Assembly: GCA_003693505.1 (NCBI GenBank)
Contig: QUZD01000011.1
Span: 95,178 to 159,177 of the forward strand
From: Pseudonectria foliicola
Lineage: Eukaryota; Ascomycota; Sordariomycetes; Hypocreales; Nectriaceae
Reading direction: 5' to 3'
DNA length: 64,000 bases
The notes beneath the pieces were generated by a model. The model worked only from the letters and a program-made list of their open reading frames with translations, did not search any database and had not been told where the DNA came from. The translations under genes were made by a program, and so were the position numbers. Within the stretch, counting starts at the first letter, position 1; each line of letters begins with the position of its first letter. Of the stretch, positions 23,719-36,656 are shown in pieces.

Positions 23719-24627
23719 CGCGAAAGGGGGTTTTTGGTGGTAAAGGAAGGAGTTCTAATAAATCAGAAAGAGAGAAGAACGTAAGGAGTTTTGATAGAAC
23801 AGAAAGAGAGAAGAGCGTTGGACAGAGAAAGAGGGGGTAAAGATGTATTTAAAGGAAACACCCCTCCATCGTGCATCTGCAGCTGGCAACACTTTTCCAC
23901 GGCTCAGTCAGTTGGCAAACTTTAGTCAACTTGCCACTGAGAAGAGTTGCCAATGGTAATGTAAGTTGATTGGGAGTTTGGGGAGTGAATGACTTAAGGA
24001 AATCGAAAACTCTGTGGACTGCATTTGTCTAGTCAGGTCGCAGGTCGGATGTTAGAAGAACCATGCATGGTATCTCCGGAGTAGCTCATTTTAATTACTG
24101 GGGTGAAACAATTCCCGTTTGACACACAATACACAATGGAAAAGTAAAAGTTCAGGATGACTCCCCTAACGATAGCTTCTGGTAAGACTGAAAACAATCT
24201 ACTATAGAGCGCTGGAAACTTTTACCTGTTGATTGTATAACGATGCAAATGCTGAGGTCACAAACAATCACGTAGTCAATGGTACAGTAGGGTTATAAGA
24301 TGGGCTCATGACTCTCACGTGATATAATCAGGATAATTAATGCCCAACGTGCTGAGGCGGGTCTACTGAAGCTGAGGCGATCAAGGTGCAGCAAAAATGA
24401 GGCTGAAAGATGCAGGTTTCAAGTGGTCCAGGCGCATGCAAGATGGCCTCCCCACACACGTGACTCTCCGCACAGCTGTTTAGCGTCGCTACTATCCCAA
24501 AGTGGTTCTCAGAAGCGGAGTAAGTAGTCTAGCACTTACACCTCGTTACCTCCAGTCGCCGCCATCCTGATCCGTGCAAACTCCAACTGCAATATTTGAA
24601 GGGTTGGACAGATGAAACCAGCCGGAT
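23719..24627. promoter_or_regulatory. Divergent promoter region
   Basis: 909 bases between the protease (-) and a Zn2Cys6 regulator (+). Two near-identical copies of CAGAAAGAGAGAAGA, about 36 bases apart (from 23764 and from 23800), form CT-rich leader sequence on the protease side, and TTTAAATA near 23845 (minus strand) is a candidate TATA box. Nothing distinctive was seen next to the regulator. Confidence 0.4.
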
Positions 24628-27071
24628 ATGCAGCAATCTACAACCCAGACGGCAACTTCTCGCCTGCCAAGGCTGCCAGCCTGTCAGACTTGTGCCCAGA
24701 AGAAGACAAAGGTGACTGAGATCCAACCCCAAACATTGCAGATTGGCCACGCGACAACCGAAAGCTGACAAACTCCAAGTGTGACAGTGCAAGGCCAAAA
24801 TGCTCTCTATGTGCACGCAACGGCACAGAATGCGTCATTGTCAATTCCGCCGATAATGTCGCATTACCAAGAGCGTCAGTTTCTGTCTCGCATTGTCTTG
24901 TCACATCTCGTCCGCAGCAATCTGAACTGATTGTTTCTTTGTCTTAGCCTCATCGATGAACTCGAGAAAAAGGAGCAAACCTTATTCCTCAAGCTTCGGG
25001 CCCTGGAATCAGACACTCCTCGCAATGCCGACACACCGGAGAATACCTCGCCGACTACCATGCTGAGCGGGCACTCACCTATTGAACGAGGGGGCGGTCT
25101 CAGGTTGGACTCAACGCACAGCCAGTGTTGGGTGTACCTCGAGCTAATGCATTCTGAAGCTTCATTGCCTCACTGTTCGCCGATGCCGACTGGAGGAAGT
25201 CTCATGCAGATCTGCTGCGAAAACTAGCAGCTGCCCCCAGGGTACCAGAGGCTTCTATTGCGCCTTGTCCTCTACCTTCTGGCTCAGAGTTGAAGCAACT
25301 CTTCGAGAAATAGTAAGTTTCCCCAGTCAAGCCAAAGATTCGGCCCTCTCACACCTGCTTTCTCTCTAGTCTCAGCTGGTCCCATGTTCAAAATCCTTTT
25401 CTACTCCGACGCGAACTTTGGGCGTTATACCACCGTCTCACTGCAACCGCGGGAAGCGTGAACAATGTCCCAAACTGTGACCTTTTCCGCGGCTTCATGA
25501 TCTGCGCGATTGCTTCTGTTCTTCCCTATCGCAACGGTCACCATCACCAACATCCAGAGGGCTACTACCACGCAGCCTTACAGCATCTCGACTCAAATTT
25601 TCTCATGCGAGGCTTGGATTCAGTACAGGACCTCCTTCTAGTCTGCAGGTTTGGCATCTACCATCATATAGGTTAGTTTCAATGGTACCATTCGCAGGTG
25701 CAAACCACTGACTGGGCTGGTGTAGGAACTTCCATCTGGGATGTGATACGTCTTTGTGGTCGCCTCTGCATTGAACTCGGACTTCATTCTCACGGCGGAG
25801 ATTCGACTGATCTCATTCAAACGCAAAGAAGCAGAAGAGTTTTCTGGCAGTTCTATATGATCGACAGATATAGCTCTACCACATTAGATCGACCTTTCTC
25901 AATCAATGATCGCGATATTGAGATCGATTTCCCGGCAGATGCGAGCGATGAAGAGTTGGACGCCGCCAGTGCGTCCTTGAAAGATCTAGACACTTTCCGC
26001 CGCACTGAAATTCCCGACTCCCAAAGCGAAATGACAGTCTTCTTCATGTCCTTACGGTTAAGGAAGATTTCGTCGCACATCCACAACGAGTTTTCGCGCC
26101 TAAGACGGAACCAAAGCCAGTCGTCCTCATCGCCATTGACAGCCGGCCACGTCCACGTGGTAATGAATAAGCTCCTCCAGGAACTGGAGGATTGGCGCAA
26201 TGACGCACCGACTATCGAGGCACCACGCTGTCTTTACGAAGTCCAAGATTGGTATGACCTACTGTTTGCCCGGGAGCGACTATACCTTGTCCGCAAGGCA
26301 ATTGATCTAGTTCCCAAAGTGCAAGGCACACCATCAAAATACATATCAACCTTGTTTCTCAAATCGGCCCTTCAGACGATCCAGCGCTACTATTCTCTGA
26401 GCAAGCAAAGAAGCCTCATTACACACACCCGCAGCTACTTCCACATGATGTTTACCGCAGGACTGTCAGTCATGTTTTGCATTTCCGTCTTGCCGAATAT
26501 TGAGCCTGACGCTTTGCTCGAATCGTCCGAAGGTCTATTCCAGTGCGAGGAGACCCTGGCGGACATGGCGAAGCAACTTCCTGATGCGCACTGCTACGTT
26601 GCTGTTTTTGAGGCACTCAATCGCGACATGTCTCGGAAACTACGGCGTACCGGCGACAATACGACGGCTATTCGGCCTTCAAACGGCAACTCTCTCCCTC
26701 TGGATGCTCCGCCAACTTCGATCCCGAGTCTGTCCCAGACGGCTATGACACCAGTGGCAGCAGTGGGGGGTCCAATGAAAACCTCCGCATTCTTCGGCGA
26801 TGTTTTGAACTATCCGGAATCCGCCCCATACAGCAAGGATCCTAGTGTCCGTCAGAGCGGGTACGATCAGGTTGATCAGTCAAGGGGCGAGGTGGTCCCT
26901 TACGATGCTGGCCCTCCTCCTTCCCAGGAGCCTTCGCCGTTGACTGGAGATTTGATGAATTGGGCTTTCTTCAACTACGGCTCTCTATATAATATGGAGT
27001 CTGCGCTGGGGGAATACGTGTACGGAGATCCGACCAGTACAGGAGGACTTTGGGATGGGTTCGAGTTTTGA
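24628..27071 (+). CDS. Zn(II)2Cys6 transcription factor with fungal_trans domain
   Basis: Six exons (24628-24711, 24780-24874, 24948-25103, 25160-25312, 25370-25671, 25726-27071) join in one frame to 711 residues. The zinc cluster spans the first intron: ACQTCAQKKTK joined to CDSARPKCSLCARNGTEC, six cysteines with normal spacing. A coiled coil (LIDELEKKEQTLFLKLRALE) follows. The middle homology region holds ELWALYHRL and DLLLVCRFGIYHHI, and the hallmark VFWQFYMIDRYSSTTLDRP of PF04082. The 25104-25159 intron has an unusual GTTGGA donor and its edges are uncertain; all others have clear signals. It is convergent with the D-2-hydroxyacid dehydrogenase gene and may regulate the surrounding metabolic genes (inference). 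Confidence 0.85.
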
Positions 27072-27323
27072 TCTTTGTTCCCAATCGGAAGCTATCAACG
27101 GGTGGCATTGTGTGAGTCAATGCCTCGTTCTACTATGGAAGAGTCATGGAACTTTTGTCTTGTATGGATTTCAGTTAGGATAGTAGCTGTGCTTGAATGC
27201 CAAAGTCATCCTTTTGAGTGTGGGAAAACAACGATTCCCTCTGTTGTCAAGATGTCATACATGCAAGCACTGGCAAGGCAGACTTTGATAACATATCGTG
27301 CTTAGTTAATTTTGACATCTAGT

Positions 27324-28298
27324 CTAAGCTGACCTAGCTTGGGCAAATTCTAGCAAATAACTAGCTGCTGCTAATCCCGTCTGCATTTGTGTTTCCTCCG
27401 TGGCAGCCCCGATATGTGGCGTGCTGACAACACCCAGATCCCAGTGCCCTTGGTACTTCTCCAGGCTTGGCGGTTCTTCCTCATGGCAGTCCAGACCTGC
27501 TCCCCAGATAAGACTTTCGGACAGGGCACGTTTCAAATCCTCCTCGTTCACGATACCTCCCCGAGCCGTGTTGATCAAGATTGCCGTCTTCTTCATCTTT
27601 TGCATTTCGGGGTATCCGAGCAGATTTCGGGTTTGCGGTGTAAGAGGCATGTGCACTGTTATCACGTCGCATAGCTCCAAGACTTGGTCGATTGCCTGCA
27701 CACGTTGGTGTGCGATGTCGGACCAGGCATCTGCGGGTAGGAATGGGTCGTACGCAACTACATCTGCCTCGAACGCGCCTCTGAAGATGTTGGCGACTTG
27801 CTTTCCGATATTGCCCATGCCGAGAATTCCAATGGTCTTGCGGTGGAGAATTAGGCCGGAGCATTTTTCCTTGGGGACGACGATTCCAGATGACTGCTTG
27901 GAGACGATGCTGCTGACCTGGCGAGCAGAGGCCGTGGCCAGCGTAAGGACCATTTCAGCCACGGCTCGAGCATTGACACCGGGGGTGTTGAATATCTTGA
28001 TACCGCGAGCGGCGCATGCTTGGGAGTCAATCTTGTCGATACCCACCCCTTGTTTTCCGATGGCAACCAGGTTTGGGCATGCTTCGATGTCTTTGGCAGT
28101 CAATCTCGCAGACCTGATGAGTAGATAGCGAGCATTTTCTCTCCATTTATCGTGGAGAGGGTGTTCAAGGGTGATGACCTCGAAATTCTCCTCGCAAAAG
28201 GCAACGACTTGTGGATGGAAGTTGTCAAGCAAGTAGACAGTCGGCTTGGAGACGGGGAGGGTCTCGGGCCGTGAATCAGACACAAGTCCAGGCGCCAT
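27324..28298 (-). CDS. D-isomer-specific 2-hydroxyacid dehydrogenase
   Basis: NAD(P)-dependent oxidoreductase of the phosphoglycerate-dehydrogenase-like family, interconverting a 2-oxoacid and a D-2-hydroxyacid; cytosolic by lack of targeting signal. Single exon, 324 residues, typical length. The Rossmann motif ILGMGNIG is at 158-165. The catalytic set is Arg 246 in NTARGGIV, a Glu in CHEEEPP near 273-275, and His 295 in TPHIGAAT. ATG 28298 begins MAPGLVSDSR; the frame extends upstream only through non-ATG codons. No regulatory ACT domain follows, so a biosynthetic serine-pathway role is less likely than catabolic 2-oxoacid reduction. Substrate not determinable. Confidence 0.9.
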   Translation of the reverse strand: MAPGLVSDSRPETLPVSKPTVYLLDNFHPQVVAFCEENFEVITLEHPLHDKWRENARYLLIRSARLTAKDIEACPNLVAIGKQGVGIDKIDSQACAARGIKIFNTPGVNARAVAEMVLTLATASARQVSSIVSKQSSGIVVPKEKCSGLILHRKTIGILGMGNIGKQVANIFRGAFEADVVAYDPFLPADAWSDIAHQRVQAIDQVLELCDVITVHMPLTPQTRNLLGYPEMQKMKKTAILINTARGGIVNEEDLKRALSESLIWGAGLDCHEEEPPSLEKYQGHWDLGVVSTPHIGAATEETQMQTGLAAASYLLEFAQARSA

Positions 28299-29234
28299 GA
28301 TGTGGAAAATAGGGTAAATGGGTTTAGAGCATGTATTGAAAACTTGATGCCGTCTTAGATAGATCACAAGTGGCACGGTTGTACGATACTGGATGTTTGG
28401 CTAATTGTCATCAATCTTATGTTCCGAAGGGCGGGACAGACTTCGGCCTCAAGCCGACAGCATCGTAAGATGAGCAGCTGTGAAGCCGTAATCACTGCTA
28501 TGTAATTGCTGGTAGCATCAGGGAAAGCTGATCATGCGGGCTTCGACTTATCGGTGCCGTCCCGGACGGTGCCCAGGGTAAAGGCTGACAAGGGAGAACA
28601 AAGGTCTCACATGGAGGGCTGGCATCACTCCCGGCCCCGCTCCGTCGACGGCGGCTCGCTTGGAGACGCATACCACATTCTGTCGGTGCAGGATGCCAAG
28701 GATGGAGGATCAGCCGCTAGATTCGAATCGTTCTCGTCACCAGTCGTCCGGAATCGAAGCGTGAGGTGGTGCCAGCTAATGGATTGCTACGAGCTCCATA
28801 AAGATACAGAAGGCTTACAGATGAGTGGGACGAGGACCAGGCCATAAACCAGATGGGCGGGTTGGCTGAAAGGGTGACGTTAAAGCACACACAGTATATG
28901 GGAATCGGATAAGAATAACCGCCCAGGAGAAAGATGTCTCAAAGGTGACAACATAGTCGACGTACTTAGCAGGCAAACGTGATGATAAAGGCAAGGTCTA
29001 GATAGAACAACGGGATAGTCTTGAGCATATTCAAACGACATGACACATGTATAAAATGGGGAATTTGGAAACTAAGAAAAAACACCAGGACGCTGGATGA
29101 AGCGAGCTCGCATCCGGAGAGACCGCCTGGGTAAAAGTACGCCCTCGTTCTCCATGCATTCCAAGTGACTTCGATACTGTCGTATCAGCCACTCTGTTTT
29201 GCCCTTAGCCGGCAAGGCAAGGTCTTTCTCGGAT
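28299..29234. other. Intergenic region
   Basis: About 0.9 kb between the dehydrogenase start and the kinase-like remnant. A 113-codon frame at 28506-28847 shows no motif and is not called. Confidence 0.45.
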
Positions 29235-29720
29235 AGTTCAGAATCCGCCGATTTCCAAGTCTACTATCATGGCTTTAGCCTTTCCCTCATCAGTCACGAG
29301 TAGAAATTTGTCAAGTTTGGTGTCATCATGACAAATACCAAATTCGGTAAGGGACACCAGAGCGTGGTACAACGGGGGCTGAGGATCCTGTTTATCCAGT
29401 ACCGCGCCTTCTGGGGTTGCAAGGGGAAACCCTCCAATATCTGGAAGAATCAAAGTGCGCTTGTGGTTCAAGTTGATCATGCCGAAGAGTTCAGGGATGA
29501 CCACGCCCTGGAGGGAACGTTATCTGTTGTAGGCCATCACTTGTGTTGATATATCCCAGAGTAGCTGATGCCTATACCGAGGGTGATCCCTCACTTTTGG
29601 TATAGGTGGCTATCTCTTCAACTTGCACATCAAATTCGCTTTCCCAGCCAACCTTTTGTCTTCTTAAAACAACACTTTCCGGCAGAAACAACTCCGGAAA
29701 TTTGCTCTTTATCCTGGTAC
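29235..29720 (-). pseudogene. Decayed protein-kinase-like gene
   Basis: Read on the minus strand, the region shows the C-lobe of a fungal kinase-like family: DIGGFPLATPEGAVLD, then FGICHDDTKLDKFLLV, where DDTKLDKF aligns with the catalytic loop HxDxKxxN (Asn replaced by Lys), and IVDLEIGGF as the metal site. Upstream in the same frame, VMAYNR is followed by TAA at 29520-29522 and then RSLQGVVIPELFG, a motif that normally continues unbroken. Further in-frame stops lie upstream, and 5' exons (possibly up to 30137) cannot be joined convincingly. Both catalytic-loop change and nonsense codons argue for a pseudogene. Confidence 0.55.
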
Positions 29721-30931
29721 CACATCAAATTCCATCGAGAGAACTTATAATGTTGACTTAGTGAGCCTTTCAAAGCAAGTTTGACGAATGCGCAGTAGTA
29801 GAACATTAGGATGAGCATGGTCCGACGCAGCACTGATGGCTCCAATGGTTCGACTGCCGAATAAAAAGCGCCCCAGTTAACTCTAGTGCCGGCAGGGGAC
29901 AATAAGAGGGAGATGATATATACTTACAAGATTTTTCGACAGTGTGCGTTTTGAAGAACATAACTGTTTCCACTCTTCCGTTGTGCTCCTGCGTGTGGGT
30001 TGAAGTTTTTGCATGGAGGCGGACGCAGAAGAGGCACTACGCGCGTAGCTGAACCACAGGGATCGAGGAATCGCTGACCGCCGTTTCTGGAAGGAGAGCC
30101 CATGGATGTACGGATACCTGTGAGCGCTCTCGTCCATGTATCCTTGTAAAGCTTGCCTAAGTTAAGTAACGCAGATGATGTGTTACGGTACGCGCTAAAC
30201 TAATGTTCTCATTCCAGGCTACTGGGGCTTTCCCGTTAGTGGCAACTCATGTAGCATACTCTATGCATTTCATCGACTCTTGACTCGAGGTTGGGGCGAT
30301 GAGAGGCGACCTAGTGGTCAGTCCCTATGTGAGACCGTCGACATGTCGCTAAGAGCTTTTCCGTAAACAGTCCATTCACCGTCAGGAAAGTCAAGGGCTA
30401 AACATGTTGTGTTAGATTGATGTAAGCCTAGGCTGCCAGGTCCAACCGTGAAGCACCTTATGGGTCGTTTCTCCACCACCAAGTCAAAATTCCCGGGTGA
30501 TGTATATATGCCGATGAGATATGAGGTAGATAGTGGAGGAATACATCAGAAGGGGGTAAAATGTGAACCAAGCCTTGAATGAGAAAAGTCACTCACGCCT
30601 CAAAGAGGAGACGGACGACCCACCAGCCGCCTTTTCTTGGTTCCGATGTTCCAGCAAGACATATTTTAAGCTCTACAAATGCTAACAACCTAGCTATGAA
30701 TCGCCCCTTGAACTCGCGCAAGAGGACTAGTTGGGGTCAGCCGGCCGGGGACCCACGTGACTTCCGGAAACTCTCCGATATCTGGGGCATCTGTTCCCAC
30801 CTCGACCATCTCCAGTTCTCCACGCACTTACCCCAGACTCCTCTTTCGACACGCGACCCGTGGCGGTGCAATTTGTGCATATTCGGGGCATTCCCGCCGC
30901 CTCTGTTTCTTTGTCTCACACCCAGCTACTG
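29721..30931. other. Intergenic region, possible kinase remnant 5' end
   Basis: Minus-strand frames at 29630-29902 and 29883-30137 may be decayed upstream exons of the kinase-like gene (a GTAAGTATAT donor lies near 29935), but they carry no motif. The right part is promoter for the regulator at 30932. Confidence 0.35.
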
Positions 30932-33136
30932 ATGGCGCCCGATTGGTCTGAGGGATCCCGCGTCGTCAACCAGGGATCTTCCGATCGAGACGGCAGTCCT
31001 GCTTCGACGAAACGCTCGCAGGCGTGTGAGCGCTGCTGGAGGCGAAAGCAAAAGGTATGTGGTGAAGCCGCCTCAATTGGACCCATATCGCGCGGATGAC
31101 TAAGGAAATTTGTCGCAGTGCGATCGCCTGCTGCCAGCTTGCACGGCCTGTGCGGACCTGAAGGTGCAGTGTGTGGCCCGGTCGCAGAACTTTGACTTTT
31201 CGGTTGAAGATGCTGGGCTCACGCATGCGACAGTCAACGGGTAATTGAGACTGTATGTTGAACAATTGCTGAGGCCAGTGACTAATCTTACCAAGATACG
31301 TCGAGTCGCTCAAGAGACGAGTGGCTGATTTGGAGCAAAATGTCCAAACCTCGGAACATAAGCGTGCCCGATTCAGCAAGCCCAGGCCAGGCTCAGATGC
31401 CTTCGTGTCGCCGCTCAACAATGTAATTAAACGATCAACAGATCCTTCTCAATCTTCATCGGGCGCCGCTGGCAATGGCCAGGCACTTGGAGAGAACTCA
31501 GTGGAAGACACAATGAGTGCCATTGGATTCCTCTCCAACACGGCCATGGCCGAGCAGCGCTCCTATGCTGGCGAAATTCCTCATAAGCTCGCGGCGTCCG
31601 AGGTTGTCCTGGCAGCCCTGGCTGTGGACGGGCACAATCCTTCGATATCATTATCGTCGCAGCCGTCTTTTGCCGTGGACGACCATCTCGTGGCTCTTAC
31701 TCGCGAGTCTACAGCGGGGCATATACGGCACTTTTTGGACTGGTGCGTCTACCTGCCTTATCTTGATGAAGATTGTCTGCTTGAACAATATGAGTTTGTG
31801 GTTGGACGACATGAGCGAGCCGGGGCTGCGGCTACTCTTGGATTGCCTCATTTCAACACCTACTTGGCAATCGCAATCGGCATCATGATCTCTCCAGATT
31901 CTAATCGGCTCTCATCACTGGCTCTGAGTCTTCATGCGGCCGCTACCAAGCTACTACCAATGGTCTTTCGCTCTCAAGAGTCTTTTGATTCTCTTCATTG
32001 TATGATACTTCTCACGGTGTTCTCCATGTTCTGTCCCACGGGGGGGTCGACGTGGCATCTCATGGGCCTGGCCATGTCGACAGCCATATCCATGGGACTC
32101 CACAAAGAGTCTGTTGCGCAGACTAGACTGGGAGTGGATAGTATTTATCGCACCAGATGGCTGTTCTGGAGTATTTATCTGCTGGATCGGTAAGACTGCC
32201 TCATCCTAGTCTCATGGTGTTTGGACGCTGACTTTTGCCATCAGCTCCCTAGCTTCCGCAATGGATCGACCCTTTAGTATTCAGGCCGAGGACATTCTGG
32301 TTCAGGTAAGCGATTATACCGAGTTGTTGGTGATATGAAACTCACCTCTTTCTAGGTTCCAAAGGAAGATGAAGAGGATGAGCTACCCTCGTCGCAGTCT
32401 GCAGTAGCGAAGCTCGCCTTTAGCCGTCATCTGATACTCCATGCGCAGTTGATCACGGACGCCCGAACGGACCATCGAACGGATCCACTGTTTTCTTATA
32501 GCAACCTTTGTTTTTGGAGAGAGTTCCCGCCTAGGTTTGAAAACATAACTCCTACGGCGCATCTCGCTGTCAGCTGCTGTTTGGACCAACTGGCGTGCCG
32601 GGCTCTGATTTCCCTTGTTGATCCCACTCCACAAAATCGCAACAACCACGGGACCGTGCTCAGGACCACTCTTGAGATTGAAGCTGACGCCATGGATTCT
32701 TGCAAAAGGTTCATCGATAAGCTATACGATCGTTCCGGCCGTGGTCTTGCCGTGGGCTCCTTTCTCGACGCTTACGATCTGCTGTCAGCTGCAGTAGTCT
32801 ACTTGTGTCTCCTGCAGCGAACAAAACCTACGGGTGACCAGCCTCTTTCGCAAGTGTTTGAAGTTGTCAACAAGGCTTTAATCATGTTGACACAATTTTC
32901 GTCACGTTTTTCGGCTCTTGGATCTTTTCAACGCTTCCTGATGACTTTTTCGGGCAAGGTAATGGAGAGTCACGCTGGGTTGAGTCAGGTATTCCTCAAT
33001 CATTTCAGAGCGTTATCATGTTTTGCAGCTAACATTGAGGCAGTCTCTCCCTAGGCAACACGAAGCAATGCCTGAAGTAATTCCACGCCACTTGCGCCGG
33101 TTTGTTCAGTGCTGCTACATGGGAGGGCCTGGGTAG
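30932..33136 (+). CDS. Zn(II)2Cys6 transcription factor with fungal_trans domain
   Basis: Six exons (30932-31054, 31119-31240, 31296-32189, 32245-32305, 32356-32988, 33044-33136) give 641 residues. The zinc cluster is split by the first intron: SQACERCWRRKQK joined to CDRLLPACTACADLKVQC. YVESLKRRVADLEQ forms the usual coiled-coil linker. The PF04082 region contains LMGLAMSTAISMGLHKE and RTRWLFWSIYLLDR joined to SLASAMDRPFSIQ across an intron. The last intron (GTATTC donor, GCTAAC branch) is preferred over reading through, because the spliced tail EVIPRHLRRFV matches the C-terminal pattern of the family. It lies upstream of, and in line with, the permease gene at 34960, a plausible target. Confidence 0.88.
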
Positions 33137-34959
33137 GATGAAATGAGAAGCTGGTACTGAGCGGGTATTTGAAAGAGAACGGAAACGGCAAACCCCGTGC
33201 CAACTCGAGGTGGTCAGCATGAGCTCGTAACTTACTTGGAAGCCCGACTTCGGCAATCCTTTGGATTACAAAGAGCCCCAGCGCGCCGGCGGCAAGATGT
33301 AGTGGGTTTCCAAGGTACGACAAGGGGCAATACGCCTTACAACCTGCGCCGCTCGGCTCGGGACACCCCATCATTGGCTCGTGTGGATGGAGCCGAGAAA
33401 GGGGGTCAAGGCGATTCTGTCGGTGAGCCGATGGCCAGCTTCCCTGTTCTAGCCATGAATCACATGGCCAACGTGCCAAGACGGCTCGTTCCCCAACGGC
33501 CCTTGGACAGACTTCTGGCAAGGCCTGCCTGTTCTGGCTGAGGAGGCTGGCCAACGCCTACTTTCCGGTTCTGAGCTGTTGAGGGATGCGGAAATGCGGA
33601 GATGCGGGGATTAGGCATGGGGAGTAAGTTAGGTTGTATCGTATGTATGTAGTACTGTAACATTCAACGCTAGGGAATGCCTGGGTTGCAGGGGCATGGG
33701 CTGATCAGAAAGATGAGCCAACAAGAAGGCCGGCCCTGCCAGGGTGGCGCGTCATAGAGAGATTTTAGACTTGTCAGATGTGACCAAGCCGTGGTATTGA
33801 TCGTTGCCCAGCCCAGCTCGCAGTCGGCTCAAATGCCGTGTACGTATAGATTACTCTGTCACTTGATTCTAGTCAGTCACGCTCTTGTGACCACTGTCGT
33901 CTAGATCTGTATGCGGACGTCAAGGCGTTACCCTTTCTTGTAACAAGCGTCTAGTGTCCCTTCAGCCGCCGGAGGAGGTCCGATGGACCAATTCGGGGAC
34001 AATCCGAGCATGTTTGAAGAGGTCGCTTCGCAAGAATACGAAGCGCTCGAGCTGACTCGGCATTGAGGTATCGGCAAGATCTCATGATCCATCTCTATAG
34101 CGGGTATGCCAAGGAAGTAGTCTGTCGTAGGGTTGCATACAGGCCGCTTAAACCACGGGTTGCAAAGGATCGCTAACATGACCCCGGCAGCTGGCTTAGG
34201 CTTACCACGAGTCAGGTTCCCTTTGAGCATCGAGGACCAAACTGCTGCCCGGAGAGGTGGAATTACCAAATGACTGGGGGGGGAACAAGTGCGCCATGTC
34301 CCAGTAGCGCGACGAACCAAAGCTCGCCCACCCCGCAACTTGACGCCATCCCACAGTGCACCCGAAGCAAGACTGGGAAGCAGTCCGGCTTCATCGTTCC
34401 GGTCTTGAGCAGGGACAATCTGATCCCGGCCATGGCACCCTTGTCCAAGACGATGCATGCGGTACTGCACACTGCACTCGTGAAATAAAGGCCCCACAGC
34501 CGAAAGAGGGGGTCTTTTTGCCGGACTCTCGACGGTAATCGGTAGTCATGCGGAGGAGGGCCTAGGAGGTGGAGTTTGGAGAGAGGGAGCACGGTAGGAT
34601 TGTGGAGAATGGAGGATGGGAGAAGAAAGGAAGACGAGGCTGCAACTCACTCGTGCCGTCTGGAGTCGTGTTGCACGTCATGGCTTCAAGTTGGAGACGC
34701 CGTCCTCAGGCTAGATCTGGATCCCGGAAGCCCCCCCCCCATGGGGTCACATCGCGGAGACAATGGAGACAGGCCGAAGAGTGTGGGGCGGCCAGAGTCC
34801 GACCGGGGATTCGGGGAAAGGGCTGAGATAGACTCTGAGCGATGAAACTTCTATATCTTTCGAGTGGCCAACGTCGTCTCCAGCTTCCATCTCGCCAGGG
34901 CTCAGCTTCAATTGGCAGCAGCATCCCAAAAAAGCCCATCATCTTGTCAGACAGCAGCC
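33137..34959. promoter_or_regulatory. Long intergenic region upstream of permease
   Basis: 1.8 kb with overlapping frames on both strands (33051-33554 minus against 33197-33541 plus, 33928-34497 minus), none with a recognisable domain. Probably 3' flank plus permease promoter. Confidence 0.4.
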
Positions 34960-36656
34960 ATGGACCCAGCAAAGAATCCCGATGTCGACGACAAGTTCAT
35001 CGAGCAGGCCCAGGGGCCCTACGCCAGCTTGTCGTTTGAGGATGCCGAGCTCATGCGCCGGTTCGAGGGCAAGGCTGGAAAAAAGGTCGTTCGAAAGGTA
35101 CGCTTCGCTCTGGATGAAAAGGGTCTTCGTTGGTGAATTGATTCCGGACCATGACTGACTTGCCACTTACAGATTGACTTCCGCTTGATCCCCATCATGG
35201 GGATTCTCTATCTACTTGCGCACATCGACAGAGGCAACATTGGAAATGCCAAAATCGAGGGCATGGACAAAGACCTTGGGCTTGTCGGGAACCAGTACAA
35301 CATTGCCAGTACCATCTTCTTCGTGCCGTACATCCTTTTCGGTATGCCGTTGACGTCGTCTATTCCTCAAAACATTTAATGCTGACAAGTCGCAGAAATT
35401 CCCTCCAACATTGTTCTGAAAAAGGTCCGAGCCAGCATTTGGCTCTCATTCCTCGTCATTTCATGGGGCACTGTCATGACATGCATGGGTGTCGTCAAGA
35501 ACTTCAAGGGCCTAGTAGCCTGCCGAGTCATTCTCGGTGTCTTCGAGGTGAGATCCTTTCAATTGCTCCACATTGTCCTTTATACTAACTGACCTCGATC
35601 CAGGCCGGCTTCTTCCCCGGTGCAGTCTTCATCGTTTCCAGCTGGTACCCCCGACACGAGCTCCAGCAGCGCCTGGCCGTCTTCTACACAGCCTCGGCCT
35701 TCTCCGGCGCACTGAGCGGTCTCCTCGCCTTTGGCATTGCTCGCATGGACGGCGCCCGAAACATTGCCGGCTGGCGATGGATCTTCCTCATCGAAGGTGC
35801 CATCACCGTTGCTGCCGGCCTCATCATGCCGCTCCTCATCATCGACACCCCCGAGCGCGCAAAGTGGTTGTCCGACGACGAGAAGCGATACGTCGACCTG
35901 CGCCTGCGTCTCTCCGGCGTTCGAGCCAACACGGAGGAGGGAGACAAGTTCTCGTGGAAGCTCCTCTTCCAGACCATGACGGACTGGAAGATTGCCCTCG
36001 CCATCCTCCTCGCCTGGGCCAACTCGGTCCCCAACGCCGCCTTCAAGTTCACCATGCCCCAGATCATCAAGCAGCTTGGCTTCACCACCTCCAAGGCCCA
36101 GCTCCTCACCATGCCTCCCTACGTCGCCGGTGGTATCGCTGCCTGGCTCACCGGACGCTTCTCTGACAAATTCGGCTGGCGCATGCCCTTCATCGTCGGT
36201 CCGATGACGGTACTTCTGATCGCCCTGGCCGTCCTCTTCCGATACGCCTCGGATGTCGCAAACAACGTTCCCGCCATGTACACGGGTGTCGTTCTGGCCC
36301 AGATTGGCATCTACCCTCTCTTGCCCGGTATCAGCGCTTGGACGGGCAACAACCTTGCTCCTTCGTGGAAGCGATCAATCGGTCTGGCCTGGCTCCTCGC
36401 CGCTGGCAACATTGGCAGCATCATCGGAACCAACATCTTCCTTGACAAGGAGGGTCCCAGATACCCCACCGGATACGGCACCGCTCTCGGCATCATCTGC
36501 GTTGGCGTCGCCGCTGCTCTTACCATGGAGTTCTTCTTGTGGAAGGGCAACAATTCCCGGGCCAAGCTGTCCGAGGTCGACATCCGCGACAAGTACACGC
36601 AGGAGCAGCTTGATGCCATGGGCGAGAGGAGCCCGCTGTACAAGTATACTCTGTAA
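34960..36656 (+). CDS. MFS anion:cation symporter, allantoate/nicotinate permease-like
   Basis: Plasma-membrane carrier of 503 residues of the ACS family (Dal5, Tna1 and relatives), which import organic anions such as allantoate, ureidosuccinate, nicotinate and other carboxylates with protons. Exons 34960-35097, 35173-35341, 35396-35547 and 35604-36656 join cleanly. Family signatures are LYLLAHIDRGNIGNAKIEGM in the first membrane segment, EIPSNIVLKK, the MFS motif region CRVILGVFEAGFFPGAVF, GWRWIFLIEGAITV, and the late LAPSWKRSIGLAWLLAAGNIG. Twelve membrane segments are expected. It sits between a Zn2Cys6 regulator and a cyclase-family enzyme, which suggests uptake of that pathway's substrate (inference). 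Confidence 0.92.

Noticed and set aside
33051..33554. Overlapping frames on both strands (also 33197-33541)
   Set aside because: Mutually exclusive, no motif, and the left end overlaps the last exon of the Zn2Cys6 gene.
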